A stretch of DNA of 64,000 nucleotides. Origin: Martinezella tropici. GTDB lineage: Bacteria; Pseudomonadota; Alphaproteobacteria; Rhizobiales; Rhizobiaceae. Location: NCBI RefSeq assembly GCF_008370325.1, contig NZ_VNIP01000015.1, forward strand, positions 1-64,000. Direction: 5' to 3'. The notes under the pieces are model-generated. The model made no database searches. It was not told where the DNA came from and saw only the letters and a list, made by a program, of their open reading frames with translations. Below, piece after piece: positions 50,125 through 59,333 of the stretch. The first letter of the stretch is position 1. Each line of letters begins with the position of its first letter. A program made the position numbers and the translations under genes.

Positions 50125-51531
50125 TCAAAGCTCCGACTTGATGTCGCCCATGCGATTCCAGGCGTCGAGGCCGGCGATCTTGTAGGCTTCGGCGAGCGTC
50201 GGATAGTTGAAGGTGTTCTCGACGAAATATTCGACGGTGCCCTTGAGGTTCAGCACGGCCTGGCCGATATGCACGAGCTCGGTCGCGCCTTCGCCGACGA
50301 TGTGCACGCCGAGGAGGCGGCGCGTCTTCAGCGAGAAGATCATCTTCAGGAGGCCGGTGTCGAGGCCCATGATGTGGCCGCGCGAGGTCTCGCGGAAGCG
50401 CGCGATGCCGCATTCGTAGGGGATATGCCGGTCCTTGACCTCTTCCTCCGAGAGGCCGCAGGTGGAAATCTCCGGTACGGCATAGATGCCGTAAGGGAAG
50501 TATTTCGGCGGTTCCTTGGCGATGGCGCCGACGGCGACGCGCGCGGCGATGCGGCCCTGTTCCATCGAGGTGGAGGCAAGGCTCGGAAAGCCGACGACGT
50601 CCCCCGCGGCAAAGATATGCGGGACCTTGGTGGCAAAGGTTTCCGGATTGACGCTCAGGCGGCCGCGCGCGTCGGCTTCGAGGCCGGCAGCGGGCAGATT
50701 GAGCGTATCCGTCGCGCCCATGCGGCCGGCGGCAAACAGCACCATGTCGGTGGCGATGCGGCGGCCGTTGTCGAGCGTCAGCTCCACTTTGCCGCTTGGC
50801 AGGCGCTCGACTTTCTCGGCCTTCTGGCCGAGCAGCAGTTTCATGTTGCGATCGCGCAGCTGGTAGGTGAAATCCTCGACGATTTCCTTGTCGATGAAAT
50901 CGAGCATGGTCGATTTCGGATCGATCAGCGTCACCTGCGTGTCGAGCGCGCTGAAGATCGTCGCATATTCGATGCCGATGACGCCGGCGCCGATGACGAC
51001 CATTGATCGCGGCAGTTCCTCGATATCGAGCAGCTCGTCGCTGTCGAGCACGGTCTTACTATCGAAGGGGATGTAATCCGGCCGGAACGGCTTGGTGCCG
51101 ACAGCGAGCAGGATGCTCGTCGCTGTGACATTGATGACTTCACCGTCGTCCTTGACGACCTGCATGGTCTGCGGATCGACGAAACTCGCCTTGCCCCGCA
51201 TGTGCTGAACGCGATTGCGGGCAAACTGATGCTCGAGCACCTCGACTTCGTGATCGAGGGTGATCAGCAGGCGGCGGCGCAGATCCTCTGCGCTGATTTC
51301 CTGTTTGACGCGATAGGCACGGCCATAGAAGCCGCGCTCGCGCCAGCCGGAGAGGTTCAGCGCGGTTTCGCGCAGCGTCTTAGAGGGAATGGTGCCGGTG
51401 TGGACCGAGACACCGCCGACGCGTTTGCCTTGCTCGATGACGAGCACCCTCTTACCGAGTTTGGCGGCTTGAATAGCGCCTCTGCGGCCTGCAGGGCCGC
51501 TACCCACGACTAGGAGATCGAATTGGTCCAT
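50125..51531 (-). CDS. sthA: Soluble pyridine nucleotide transhydrogenase
   Basis: A 468-residue flavoprotein. The start at 51531 (MDQFDLLVVGSGPAGRRGA) has GAGG upstream. The FAD motif VVGSGPAG lies at residues 8-15. The usual dithiol CxxxxC of lipoamide dehydrogenases is replaced by GVSVHTGTIPSKTLRE, the SthA hallmark. The NAD motif is VVIGAGVIGIEYATI. It exchanges reducing equivalents between NADPH and NAD+ in the cytoplasm. Monocistronic. Confidence 0.93.
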   Translation of the reverse strand: MDQFDLLVVGSGPAGRRGAIQAAKLGKRVLVIEQGKRVGGVSVHTGTIPSKTLRETALNLSGWRERGFYGRAYRVKQEISAEDLRRRLLITLDHEVEVLEHQFARNRVQHMRGKASFVDPQTMQVVKDDGEVINVTATSILLAVGTKPFRPDYIPFDSKTVLDSDELLDIEELPRSMVVIGAGVIGIEYATIFSALDTQVTLIDPKSTMLDFIDKEIVEDFTYQLRDRNMKLLLGQKAEKVERLPSGKVELTLDNGRRIATDMVLFAAGRMGATDTLNLPAAGLEADARGRLSVNPETFATKVPHIFAAGDVVGFPSLASTSMEQGRIAARVAVGAIAKEPPKYFPYGIYAVPEISTCGLSEEEVKDRHIPYECGIARFRETSRGHIMGLDTGLLKMIFSLKTRRLLGVHIVGEGATELVHIGQAVLNLKGTVEYFVENTFNYPTLAEAYKIAGLDAWNRMGDIKSEL

Positions 51532-51640
51532 CGGGAAGCCTCGGATGACTGGATAGGGAATCAATGTCGCAACGCAACATGCACTCCGTCAACCGGTAGC
51601 TGCTCAATGTTACAGATTATCTAACAGGAAGGGCCGGCAG

Positions 51641-52237
51641 TCAGGATGCGGAAAAGCCGAGCCAGGGTTCCAGCTTCTCGAATGTCCGATCCATGGCGTA
51701 GGCGCGAGTAAAGGAAAATGAAAGATGGCCGTAGAAGATCGACATCTGGTTTTCTGCCGTTGACTCGTTCGTCTTGGCTATGGCAGCGAGATAGAGCGCT
51801 GAAGCAAGCCCTGTGCGGTCCGCTCCCGCCTGGCAATGAATGAGAAGCGGTTTGGGCGCATCGCGCATAATTTCGATAAGCTGTGCGGCTTGCTGCTGCG
51901 TCAGCTCGCGAGCGGAAGACATATGGAAATCGATGTGGTTGATGTTGAGCTGTTTGGCCTCGGCGACTTCCTTGTCATACCAGCGATGACCGCTGTTTTC
52001 GCCGCGCAGGTTGATAATGGTCTTGATGCCATATTGCTTTTGAAGCTCCGCAATCGTGGCGGCCGATGGCTGAGAGGAACGATAGAGCTCGCCGGCGATA
52101 ACCGGGTGGAAGTTCGTCGTCCAGAGCATATGCGCGTAGAAGCCGACGGCCACCGCTGCGAAGGCTCCCAAGGCGACAAGCGCGCCGCGGCCAACACGAA
52201 GGAGGCGATGGGAAAGCGTTGGCGATGTCTTCGGCAT
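51641..52237 (-). CDS. Membrane-anchored dual-specificity/tyrosine phosphatase-like protein
   Basis: A 198-residue protein. The start at 52237 has GGAG upstream and gives MPKTSPTLSHRLLRVG. One membrane helix (ALVALGAFAAVAVGFYAHML) is followed by a periplasmic or cytoplasmic domain with LYRSSQP, IKTIINLRGE and the C-x5-R loop HCQAGADRTG (about residues 134-143), with the general-acid Asp probably in INHIDFHMSSA. It resembles the DSP-like family that includes inositol-phosphate and lipid phosphatases. Substrate unknown. Confidence 0.8.
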   Translation of the reverse strand: MPKTSPTLSHRLLRVGRGALVALGAFAAVAVGFYAHMLWTTNFHPVIAGELYRSSQPSAATIAELQKQYGIKTIINLRGENSGHRWYDKEVAEAKQLNINHIDFHMSSARELTQQQAAQLIEIMRDAPKPLLIHCQAGADRTGLASALYLAAIAKTNESTAENQMSIFYGHLSFSFTRAYAMDRTFEKLEPWLGFSAS

Positions 52238-52499
52238 GCGATCTCCGGGGCGGGCCAACCGCGCAAGCGGATTGGCCAAATCAAAACAACGACTTCCGCC
52301 AGCGGATTCGCCGACTGGAATGCGGCGATCCTTCTGCCAGATCATCCTGACGCTGAACTGAAAACCCAAAATGGGGACCGCGATTGGCGGTTTTGGAGGC
52401 TCGAGAATCCGGAACCGAAAGCAGAATTAAGAAATATGTATATTATCAAAATGATATAATTGCTTTTTGAATGTATAAGTTAAGTTGCGCGCGGTAATT
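52238..52499. other. Intergenic region with an AT-rich patch
   Basis: It contains an unusually AT-rich tract near 52430-52485 (ATATGTATATTATCAAAATG and following), directly beside the radC remnant. No gene was found. Confidence 0.5.
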
Positions 52500-52664
52500 T
52501 CAGATCAGTCGCAACGCGCGGAAGCTGACATGACCGCTCTTGCCGATGATAACATGGTCGTGAACGGTGATGTCCAGTAGCTTGGCGGTGTCGATATCGG
52601 CGCGAGACGGTGTGGGATCTCCCGATGGAAGATCGGGGATCAATACCGCCGAAGAAATGATGCG
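52500..52664 (-). pseudogene. radC 3'-end remnant
   Basis: In one minus-strand frame, ended upstream by a stop at 52665, the translation reads SSAVLIPDLPSGDPTPSRAD, then IDTAKLLDITVHDHVIIGKS and GHVSFRALRLI before a stop. This matches the C-terminus of the intact RadC 2.4 kb away (PSGDPTPSRADIDM..., HDHIIIGKNGHVSFRALRL). The metal-binding HNH is changed to PDL and about seven residues are deleted after ADID. There is no start codon, and nothing matches the rest of RadC. It is a decayed tail of a second radC copy. Confidence 0.8.
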
Positions 52665-52761
52665 TCACTATCAAGAGCTAGCCGCTCCCCGCGACCCAGG
52701 AAGCGGCCAGGCCGAATACACGCTGCCCCCGCAACACGCTGGGAGCAGCGGCCCGAGGGAC

Positions 52762-53715
52762 TTACATCTCTTGTTCCCACCAGCCGCGGGTGTTCACATT
52801 AGCGGCGTCAGCGAGAGCTTCCAGCTCTGCGATTTCATTGCCGGTGAGGCTGATGCTGGTGGCTCGGACCAGGCCATCGACGTGATCGGATTTGGTGATG
52901 CCGACGATCGGCGTTGTGCCCTTGGCGATGGCCCAAGCTATCGCGACATCGGGAGCCGCCGCACCCTGCTTCCGGCCGATCGATGTGAGCATGTCCGTCA
53001 AGGCCTTCAGCCGAGGCAGCATGCCATTGTAAGTCTTCGCCCGGTTGCTGCCTTCCGGCAGCGAATTCTCTGGACTGTATTTGCCGCTCAGGACGCCCTG
53101 TTCGAGCACCATATAGGCGAAGAACGGGATGCCCTGGTTGCGGCAGTAATCCAGGATGCCGGCTTGCTCAGAGCTGCGGTAAAGGAGGCTGTAGTGGTTC
53201 TGGATGGCTTCGACCCGGAACCCGGCTTCTCTGAGGATCCGGTTGGCGAGCTCGATTTCGCTCAGGTTATGATTCGAGACGCCGACATGTTTGACCTTTC
53301 CGTTCTTTAGCAACGGAATCAGGTGAGGCGTCCACCGCGCTACATCGGCTGGATTGTGAATCCAGTAGAGGTCGATGTAGTCGGTACCGAGGCGGGCCAG
53401 GCTCTGCTCCAGCATGTCCGCCACCGGATCATCGCTGGTCCCCGCAGCCTGCGGGGTGAACTTGGTCGAGAGTTGGTAGCCGCTGCGGGCGTAGCGCTTC
53501 AGGACCTCCCCAAGTACGGTTTCTGAACGGCCCATGCCGTATACCATGGCGGTGTCCCATAGGGTGAAGCCGGCCGCATGTGCTTTGTCGGCAAGTTCTT
53601 CCAGGCCACCTCGAGTCAAGAGGCTGCCGAAGTAGCCGTCGCCAGTCTCGCCGCTATCGCCCCAAGCCCAGGTTCCCAGTGCGACGGCGGGGATCTTCAG
53701 ATTATCGATTGTCAT
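52762..53715 (-). CDS. Aldo/keto reductase
   Basis: A 317-residue NADPH-dependent TIM-barrel oxidoreductase. The catalytic tetrad is in place: Asp54, Tyr59 (LWDTAMVYGMGRSE), Lys85 (LSTKFTP) and His120 (DLYWIHNP). The cofactor region is VGITKSDHVDGLVRA. It reduces carbonyl compounds; the substrate is unknown. Divergent from an AraC-type regulator across 170 bases, the usual arrangement for a regulated reductase. The pair sits between a radC remnant and intact radC. Confidence 0.9.
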   Translation of the reverse strand: MTIDNLKIPAVALGTWAWGDSGETGDGYFGSLLTRGGLEELADKAHAAGFTLWDTAMVYGMGRSETVLGEVLKRYARSGYQLSTKFTPQAAGTSDDPVADMLEQSLARLGTDYIDLYWIHNPADVARWTPHLIPLLKNGKVKHVGVSNHNLSEIELANRILREAGFRVEAIQNHYSLLYRSSEQAGILDYCRNQGIPFFAYMVLEQGVLSGKYSPENSLPEGSNRAKTYNGMLPRLKALTDMLTSIGRKQGAAAPDVAIAWAIAKGTTPIVGITKSDHVDGLVRATSISLTGNEIAELEALADAANVNTRGWWEQEM

Positions 53716-53886
53716 GTTCGCTCCTTAGTTGTTCTGCCGCCAGGTTTGCCGTGACCCAGGCGATACTGACATCATGATGCGCGGCGAAGCCGAACCGTTA
53801 GCCTGATGCGCCGGGATTACTGCCCAATCCTCGAGAAGCCGCGGTTCGCATTGCCGCCCTTCCGCGCACGTGCGATGGTCCGATTC

Positions 53887-54786
53887 ATGGAAACACTGAC
53901 CGAAATCGCGGCCGTAATTGCCCGACACGTCTCGAGGGATGGCTTCCACGCCACCCCCATCGAACGGATGACGCTTGCTCGATCCTCTACGGTGACGATG
54001 CCGATGCCGAATGTTTACCGGCCGCAACTGTGCCTCGTCGCGCAGGGCCACAAGGAGGTTATGCTGGGCGACCGCGTGTTCCAATATGCACCGGGGCGCT
54101 ATGGGGTCGTGACCTACGATCTGCCGGTTATAGGCCATGTGGTCGAGGCGACGCCTGACAAACCCTATCTCTGCCTGTACCTCGATTTCGATCCGGTCAT
54201 GCTGGGAGAGTTGGCGTCGCGTGTACCGCCGCCAGCGGGAGCGCCATCCTCGCCCATAGGCAAGACGGTGTCCGATGCTGGCACTCGTCTGCTCGACGCG
54301 GTCCTACGCCTGCTGCGCCTCCTCGACGATCCGGCAGCGCTGCCAGTACTCGGACCGCTTATCGAGCAGGAAATTCTCTATCACCTGCTCGCCGGCCCGG
54401 ACGGCGCCAGGATGCGCCACATCACCTCCAGCCAGGGTCGGGTGGCCCAGGTCGGCCGCGCTATCGCCTGGATAGGGCAGAACTTTCGGGAACGGTTCAG
54501 CATCGAGCGGCTTGCCGCGGAAGTTGGCATGAGTCCGTCGAGCCTGCACGAGCATTTTCGCGCCGTGACGGCGCTGACGCCGCTGCAATTCCAGAAGCAG
54601 CTCAGGCTCCAGGACGCGCGCAGCCTGATGCTGGTCCAGGACATCGACGTCAGGACCGCCGCCTTCCGCGTGGGTTACGAAAGCCCGACGCAGTTCAGTC
54701 GCGAATATCGCCGCCATTTTGGAGAGCCGCCGGCGCGCGACATAGCCCGCTTGCGTGCTTCGCCGGGCTTGGCGGTGGTGGCTTGA
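53887..54786 (+). CDS. AraC-family transcriptional regulator
   Basis: About 299 residues from ATG 53887 (METLTEIAAVIARHVSRDGF). Earlier in-frame starts at 53875 and 53806 exist and no clear ribosome site decides. The N-terminal AraC_N-type ligand domain (YRPQLCLVAQGHKEVMLGD, YGVVTYDLPVIGHV) is followed by the paired HTH region (FSIERLAAEVGMSPSSLHEH, AAFRVGYESPTQFSREYRRH) in the last about 100 residues. It probably activates the divergent aldo/keto reductase gene in response to a small effector. Confidence 0.88.
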   Translation: METLTEIAAVIARHVSRDGFHATPIERMTLARSSTVTMPMPNVYRPQLCLVAQGHKEVMLGDRVFQYAPGRYGVVTYDLPVIGHVVEATPDKPYLCLYLDFDPVMLGELASRVPPPAGAPSSPIGKTVSDAGTRLLDAVLRLLRLLDDPAALPVLGPLIEQEILYHLLAGPDGARMRHITSSQGRVAQVGRAIAWIGQNFRERFSIERLAAEVGMSPSSLHEHFRAVTALTPLQFQKQLRLQDARSLMLVQDIDVRTAAFRVGYESPTQFSREYRRHFGEPPARDIARLRASPGLAVVA

Positions 54787-54879
54787 GTTCAGCCCACCGA
54801 TGTCGGCGCATTGACGTTTGGTCCAAATATCGTCCCTCGAACGACGTGGCCCCGAGATCCGCGATCCCGGCAATGTCAC

Positions 54880-55719
54880 TTACGAGAGCAGCCGCAGTGC
54901 CCTGAAGCTGACATGACCGTTCTTGCCGATGATAATATGATCGTGAATGGCGATGCCCAAAGGGGCGGCGGTATCGATGATCGTCTTCGTCATATCGATA
55001 TCGGCGCGCGACGGTGTCGGGTCACCGGAGGGATGGTTGTGGACGAGTATTACCGCCGAAGCGGAGAGCTCCAGCGCGCGTTTGACGACTTCACGGGGAT
55101 AGACGGGCGTATGATCGACCGTGCCGAAACCTTGGACTTCATCCGCAATCAAGGCATTGCGCTTGTCGAGAAACAGCAGACGAAATTGCTCGCGCGCCTC
55201 ATGTGCCATGGCGGCGTGACAATAGTCGATGAGCGCTTTCCATGAAGAGAGCACGGGCTTGCCTGCTAACTCGCCCTTCAGCATGCGCTGCGAGACGCTC
55301 GCCACCAGCTTCAGGTCGAGTGCGACCGCATCGCCGACACCGCTGACCTCGGTCAACAGGCTGACCGGCGCACCGAACACGCCGCCGAGCGAGCCGAAGC
55401 GGGCTAGCAGAGCCTTGGCGATCGGTTTGGTATCGCGGCGCGGGATCAGGCGGAAAAGCAGCAGCTCGAGAATTTCATAATCGGCCAGCGCCGTGTCGCC
55501 GCCGTCGCGATAGCGATTGCGCAACCGCTCGCGATGGCCGTGGTAATCGGCTTCAACCTTCGCCTGGGTAGGTTTGGCCATCGGGGCGGGCTTGGCGGCT
55601 TGGGGTGCGAAGAATAGTCGCTCGTCCAGAAACGGGGCCTCTTCCAAAGCCTCCGTCTCCCCGCTTCTGTCGAGGGGCATGTCGCCATGTCCGTTGGAAG
55701 AAGCGGGACGTTTTGCCAT
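54880..55719 (-). CDS. radC: RadC family JAMM/MPN-domain protein
   Basis: A 279-residue protein. A helix-hairpin-helix part (about residues 60-150, FGSLGGVFGAPVSLL ... GVGDAVALDLKLV) precedes the RadC/JAB domain, with the metal ligands in HNHPSGDPTPSRAD (His227, His229, Asp240). The DNA repair role once proposed for RadC is not established. Last gene of the phaC-sfsA-map-radC run, 3 bases after map. Its 3' end faces the AraC gene; a decayed second copy of its tail lies beyond that module. Confidence 0.92.
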   Translation of the reverse strand: MAKRPASSNGHGDMPLDRSGETEALEEAPFLDERLFFAPQAAKPAPMAKPTQAKVEADYHGHRERLRNRYRDGGDTALADYEILELLLFRLIPRRDTKPIAKALLARFGSLGGVFGAPVSLLTEVSGVGDAVALDLKLVASVSQRMLKGELAGKPVLSSWKALIDYCHAAMAHEAREQFRLLFLDKRNALIADEVQGFGTVDHTPVYPREVVKRALELSASAVILVHNHPSGDPTPSRADIDMTKTIIDTAAPLGIAIHDHIIIGKNGHVSFRALRLLS

Positions 55720-55722
55720 GAA

Positions 55723-56559
55723 CTATCCCTGCAGCGGCGGCAGGCCGGGGCGGTCGAGGCCGCCGGGCGACAGGGTGAAGATTTCGCAGCCCGTCGCGGT
55801 GACACCGACTGTGTGCTCATACTGTGCCGAAAGCGAACGGTCGCGGGTGACGGCCGTCCAGCCATCGCCGAGCACCTTCACATGCGGCTTGCCGAGATTG
55901 ATCATCGGCTCGATGGTGAAGATCATGCCCTCGCGCAGCTCCGGGCCGTCATTGACCCGGCCGTAATGCAGGATATTCGGCGAGTCATGGAAAAGGCTGC
56001 CGACGCCGTGGCCGCAGAAGTCACGCACGACCGAGCAGCGCTCACCCTCGGCATAGGTCTGGATCGCTTCGCCGATGGCGCCGGTTCGGGCACCGGGGCG
56101 CACGGCGGCGATACCGCGCATCAGGGATTCGTAGGTGACTTCGAGCAGCCGCTCGGCCGACCGCTTGATTTCGCCGACCGGATACATGCGGCTGGAATCG
56201 CCATGCCAGCCATCCAGCACATAAGTCACGTCGATATTGACGATATCGCCTTCGCGCAGCGGCTTGTCGTTGGGAATGCCGTGGCAGACGACGTGGTTGA
56301 TCGACGTGCAGGAGGATTTCATGTAGCCGCGATAGTTCAGCGTCGCCGGATAGGCGCCGTGATCCATGCCGAATTCGAAAACGAAGCGGTCGATGACGTC
56401 GGTCGCCACGCCGGGTTTGACGATCGCGGCCAGTTCATCGAGGCAGCGGGCGGTCAGCTGGCATGCCTTGCGCATTCCAGCAAAGGCATCCTGCCCGTAA
56501 ATGCGGATAGCGCCCGTATTCTTTGCCGGCGCCGTTGCCGCTTCGATGTAATTCACCAT
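55723..56559 (-). CDS. map: Methionine aminopeptidase, type I
   Basis: A 278-residue metalloprotease. Metal ligands are visible in NIDVTYVLDGWHGDSSRMY (two Asp), GHGVG (His), and the two Glu of MIFTIEPMI and AQYEHTV. SCTSINHVVCHGIP is the substrate loop His. It removes the initiator Met from nascent proteins. It starts 2 bases after the sfsA stop. Confidence 0.96.
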   Translation of the reverse strand: MVNYIEAATAPAKNTGAIRIYGQDAFAGMRKACQLTARCLDELAAIVKPGVATDVIDRFVFEFGMDHGAYPATLNYRGYMKSSCTSINHVVCHGIPNDKPLREGDIVNIDVTYVLDGWHGDSSRMYPVGEIKRSAERLLEVTYESLMRGIAAVRPGARTGAIGEAIQTYAEGERCSVVRDFCGHGVGSLFHDSPNILHYGRVNDGPELREGMIFTIEPMINLGKPHVKVLGDGWTAVTRDRSLSAQYEHTVGVTATGCEIFTLSPGGLDRPGLPPLQG

Positions 56560-56561
56560 GA

Positions 56562-57311
56562 CTAGCCTTCAGCAGAAATCTTTATACTGGTATCTAATGC
56601 AGCTATGCCGGGTTCGTCTATCGGGATCAACCCGGCAGGCGCGATTTCCGTCGGCGAGACCCTGCATTTCAGCGCATAGACTTCGACGCCGCGCGCCAAA
56701 GCCCGCTCATAAGCCCTGGCATAGACCGCATCGAGATCACCGCAAATCCGGAAGCGATCGCAATCATGCCGCTGGATCACGAACAGCATGACGGCGCGGT
56801 AACCGGCCTCTGCCATGTCGCCGAGTTCTTCGAGATGCTTGGCGCCGCGGGCCGTCGCCGTATCGGGAAATTCCGCAAGGCCCGGCCTTCGCATGAAATG
56901 GACATTCTTCACCTCGACATAGGTGGTTGTCCGCAAAGGGTCGGTCAAGAGCAGGTCGATGCGGGAATTGCGGCCGTAATTCTGTTCGCGCTTGACCGTC
57001 GTATAGTCTCCGAGATCGGAAACCTGACCAAGCGCAATCGCTTCTGCCGCGATCCGGTTCGGCATGGCTGTATTGACGCCGACGGTCGTGCCGTCCGCCT
57101 CGATCAGTTCGAAGACATGGCGGTATTTTCGCTTCGCGCCCTCATGCTCGGAAAGCCAGATGCGCGAGCCCGGCGCCGTCAGCCCAAGCATCGAGCCAGT
57201 ATTCGGGCAGGAACCGGTGATGAAGGTTCCGTCCTCCAGCTCCGCATCGAAGAGGAAGCGCTTGTAGCGCGCCATCAGGCGGGCAGGGACGAGGGGCGAA
57301 TGGAAGAGCAT
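56562..57311 (-). CDS. sfsA: Sugar fermentation stimulation protein SfsA
   Basis: A 249-residue protein. The start at 57311 (MLFHSPLVPARLMARYKRFL) is the family N-terminus; the upstream in-frame extension overlaps phaC. Conserved: HCPNTGSM-type CPNTGSMLGL, SRIDLLL, TTYVEVKNVHFMR and FPDTATARGAKHLEEL, a restriction-nuclease-like fold with OB domain. Nucleic-acid binding is reported for the family, but the cellular role is unclear. It lies 14 bases past phaC. Confidence 0.93.
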   Translation of the reverse strand: MLFHSPLVPARLMARYKRFLFDAELEDGTFITGSCPNTGSMLGLTAPGSRIWLSEHEGAKRKYRHVFELIEADGTTVGVNTAMPNRIAAEAIALGQVSDLGDYTTVKREQNYGRNSRIDLLLTDPLRTTTYVEVKNVHFMRRPGLAEFPDTATARGAKHLEELGDMAEAGYRAVMLFVIQRHDCDRFRICGDLDAVYARAYERALARGVEVYALKCRVSPTEIAPAGLIPIDEPGIAALDTSIKISAEG

Positions 57312-57325
57312 GGTCTGGCGATCGT

Positions 57326-59173
57326 CTACGCCCGTTCCATGACGAAGCTGCCGGGTGCCTCTTCCAGCGCGTTGAGCGCCTTGCCACCGGGTGGACGGGC
57401 TGCCGTCATGCGATGGTCCTTCGCGAGTATCCAGGCGTGCCAATGCGGCCACCAGGAGCCAGGCGTCTCCTTCGCTTCGGCCAGCCAATTTTCGTAGTCG
57501 CCACCGGTCGGGCCGCCCGTCCAGAATTGGTATTTATGCTTGTCGGGCGGGTTGACGACGCCGGCGATGTGGCCGGAGCCCGTTACGACGAACTCCACCG
57601 GGCCGCCGAAATACTGGTTGCCGATGAAGACGGACTTGGCCGGCGCGATATGATCCTCGCGCGTTGCCAGGTTGTAGACCGGGATACGCACATCCTTCAG
57701 TGACAGCGCCTTGCCGTCGAGCACCATCCTGCCCTGGCTCAATGCATTGTTGAGATAGCAGTTGCGCAGGTAGAAGGAATGGTTGGCGGCCGCCATGCGC
57801 GTGGAATCGGCGTTCCAGAACAGGAGATCGAAGGGCAGGGGCTCCTGCCCCTTCAGATAGCTGTTGACGAAATAGGGCCAGATCAGTTCGGAGGCGCGCA
57901 GCATATTGAAGGCTGTTGCCATCTTCGAGCCTTCGAGATAGCCGAGCACATTCATCTGCTCTTCGAGTGCCGCAATCTGCTCTTCGTCGACGAAAACCTT
58001 CAGGTCGCCCGCGAAGGTGAAATCGACCTGCGTCGTCAGGAAGGTCACCGTGCGGATGCGCTTGTTCTTTTCCTTGGCATGGAGCGCGAGCGTGGCCGCC
58101 AGCAGCGTGCCGCCGACGCAATAGCCCACGGCATTGACCTCCTGCTCGCCGGTTGCCTTTTCGATCGTCTCCAAAGCGAAATCGATGCCTTCACGGGCAT
58201 AGGACGTCCAGTCCTTCGCCGCATGGCGCTGATCGGGGTTTACCCAGGAAATGACGAAGACGGTGTGACCCTGCTCCACGCACCATTTTATGAAGGATTT
58301 CTGTGGGTTGAGGTCGAGAATGTAGAATTTGTTGATCCAGGGCGGGCAGATCAGCAAAGGCCGCTTCAGCACCTTCTCCGTCGCCGGCGCGTATTGGATG
58401 ACCTGGCAGACATCGCTTTGTGCGATGACCTTGCCGGGGGTCAGCGCCATGTCGCGGCCTACGGCGAATTTCGTCATGTCGGTCTGCCGCAGCCGCAGCT
58501 CGCCGTGGCCGAGGTTGATATCCTCCGCCAGCATCTTCATGCCGCGCACCAGGTTCTCGGCGTTGGAGGCGATGGTTTCGCGGTAGACCTGCGGATTGGT
58601 CGCGATGAAATTGGTGGGCGAAAAGGCGGCGGTGATCTGTTTCGTGTAGAACGCAGCTTTGTGACGCGTATGCTCGTCCAGCCCTTCTGCTTCGCCAACC
58701 AGCTTCTCCGCCCAATTCGACGTCAGAAGATAGGTCTGCTTCAGGAAATCGAAGAAGGGGTTCTTCTGCCAGTCTTCATCGGCGAAACGCTTGTCCCTGA
58801 CCGGTTCGGCTTCGGCCTCGGCGGACGAATCGCCGCTGAGACGCTGCATGGTTTTTGTCCACAGGCCGAAATAGCCAGACAGGAGATGCGTCTGCGCCTC
58901 CAGCGTCCTGCGGGGATCGGAAAGCCAGTATTCGCCGACCTTGGACAGCGTCTTGACCATGTCGGTGAAAGGATCGGCAACCGTATCGACCTTTTCACCG
59001 CGTTCGCGCGGTGCAAGCCAGGCCGAGGCTGCCTTGCCGAGATTTTCCAGCGCACGGGCAAAGTTGACGGCCATCGCTTCAGGATCCCTGACGATGTAAG
59101 GCTCGACTGACTTTGGATCAAAGCCGGGAAAGCCGCCATTACCTTCATTCTTATCCCGCTTGCTGTCGGTCAC
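57326..59173 (-). CDS. phaC: Class I poly(3-hydroxyalkanoate) synthase
   Basis: A 615-residue enzyme. The lipase-box variant GYCVGGT holds the active Cys (about residue 351). The charge-relay Asp is probably in NLATREDHIAP and the His in VVTGSGHIAGVVNPP. The N-terminal PhaC domain includes WQKNPFFDFLKQTYLLTSNW. It polymerises 3-hydroxybutyryl-CoA into PHB on granules, the carbon store of free-living rhizobia and some bacteroids. First gene of the run continuing into sfsA, map and radC. Confidence 0.96.
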   Translation of the reverse strand: MTDSKRDKNEGNGGFPGFDPKSVEPYIVRDPEAMAVNFARALENLGKAASAWLAPRERGEKVDTVADPFTDMVKTLSKVGEYWLSDPRRTLEAQTHLLSGYFGLWTKTMQRLSGDSSAEAEAEPVRDKRFADEDWQKNPFFDFLKQTYLLTSNWAEKLVGEAEGLDEHTRHKAAFYTKQITAAFSPTNFIATNPQVYRETIASNAENLVRGMKMLAEDINLGHGELRLRQTDMTKFAVGRDMALTPGKVIAQSDVCQVIQYAPATEKVLKRPLLICPPWINKFYILDLNPQKSFIKWCVEQGHTVFVISWVNPDQRHAAKDWTSYAREGIDFALETIEKATGEQEVNAVGYCVGGTLLAATLALHAKEKNKRIRTVTFLTTQVDFTFAGDLKVFVDEEQIAALEEQMNVLGYLEGSKMATAFNMLRASELIWPYFVNSYLKGQEPLPFDLLFWNADSTRMAAANHSFYLRNCYLNNALSQGRMVLDGKALSLKDVRIPVYNLATREDHIAPAKSVFIGNQYFGGPVEFVVTGSGHIAGVVNPPDKHKYQFWTGGPTGGDYENWLAEAKETPGSWWPHWHAWILAKDHRMTAARPPGGKALNALEEAPGSFVMERA

Positions 59174-59333
59174 GCATCATCCTCCCGGCGGCAGCTCGTG
59201 TCTTGTTTTCCATTTGTACATCTTGCGGGAAAAGGAATACAAGTCGAATGAAACGCAACCCTGCTCTTGCTTTGCAGCTGCGACAAATTTAACAGTCGCA
59301 ACCCACAGCAAGGAATAGCGCAGGAAGACAATT

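Noticed and set aside
52762..54786. AKR-AraC module as a transposon
   Set aside because: No transposase and no terminal inverted or direct repeats were seen; only the radC remnant indicates rearrangement.
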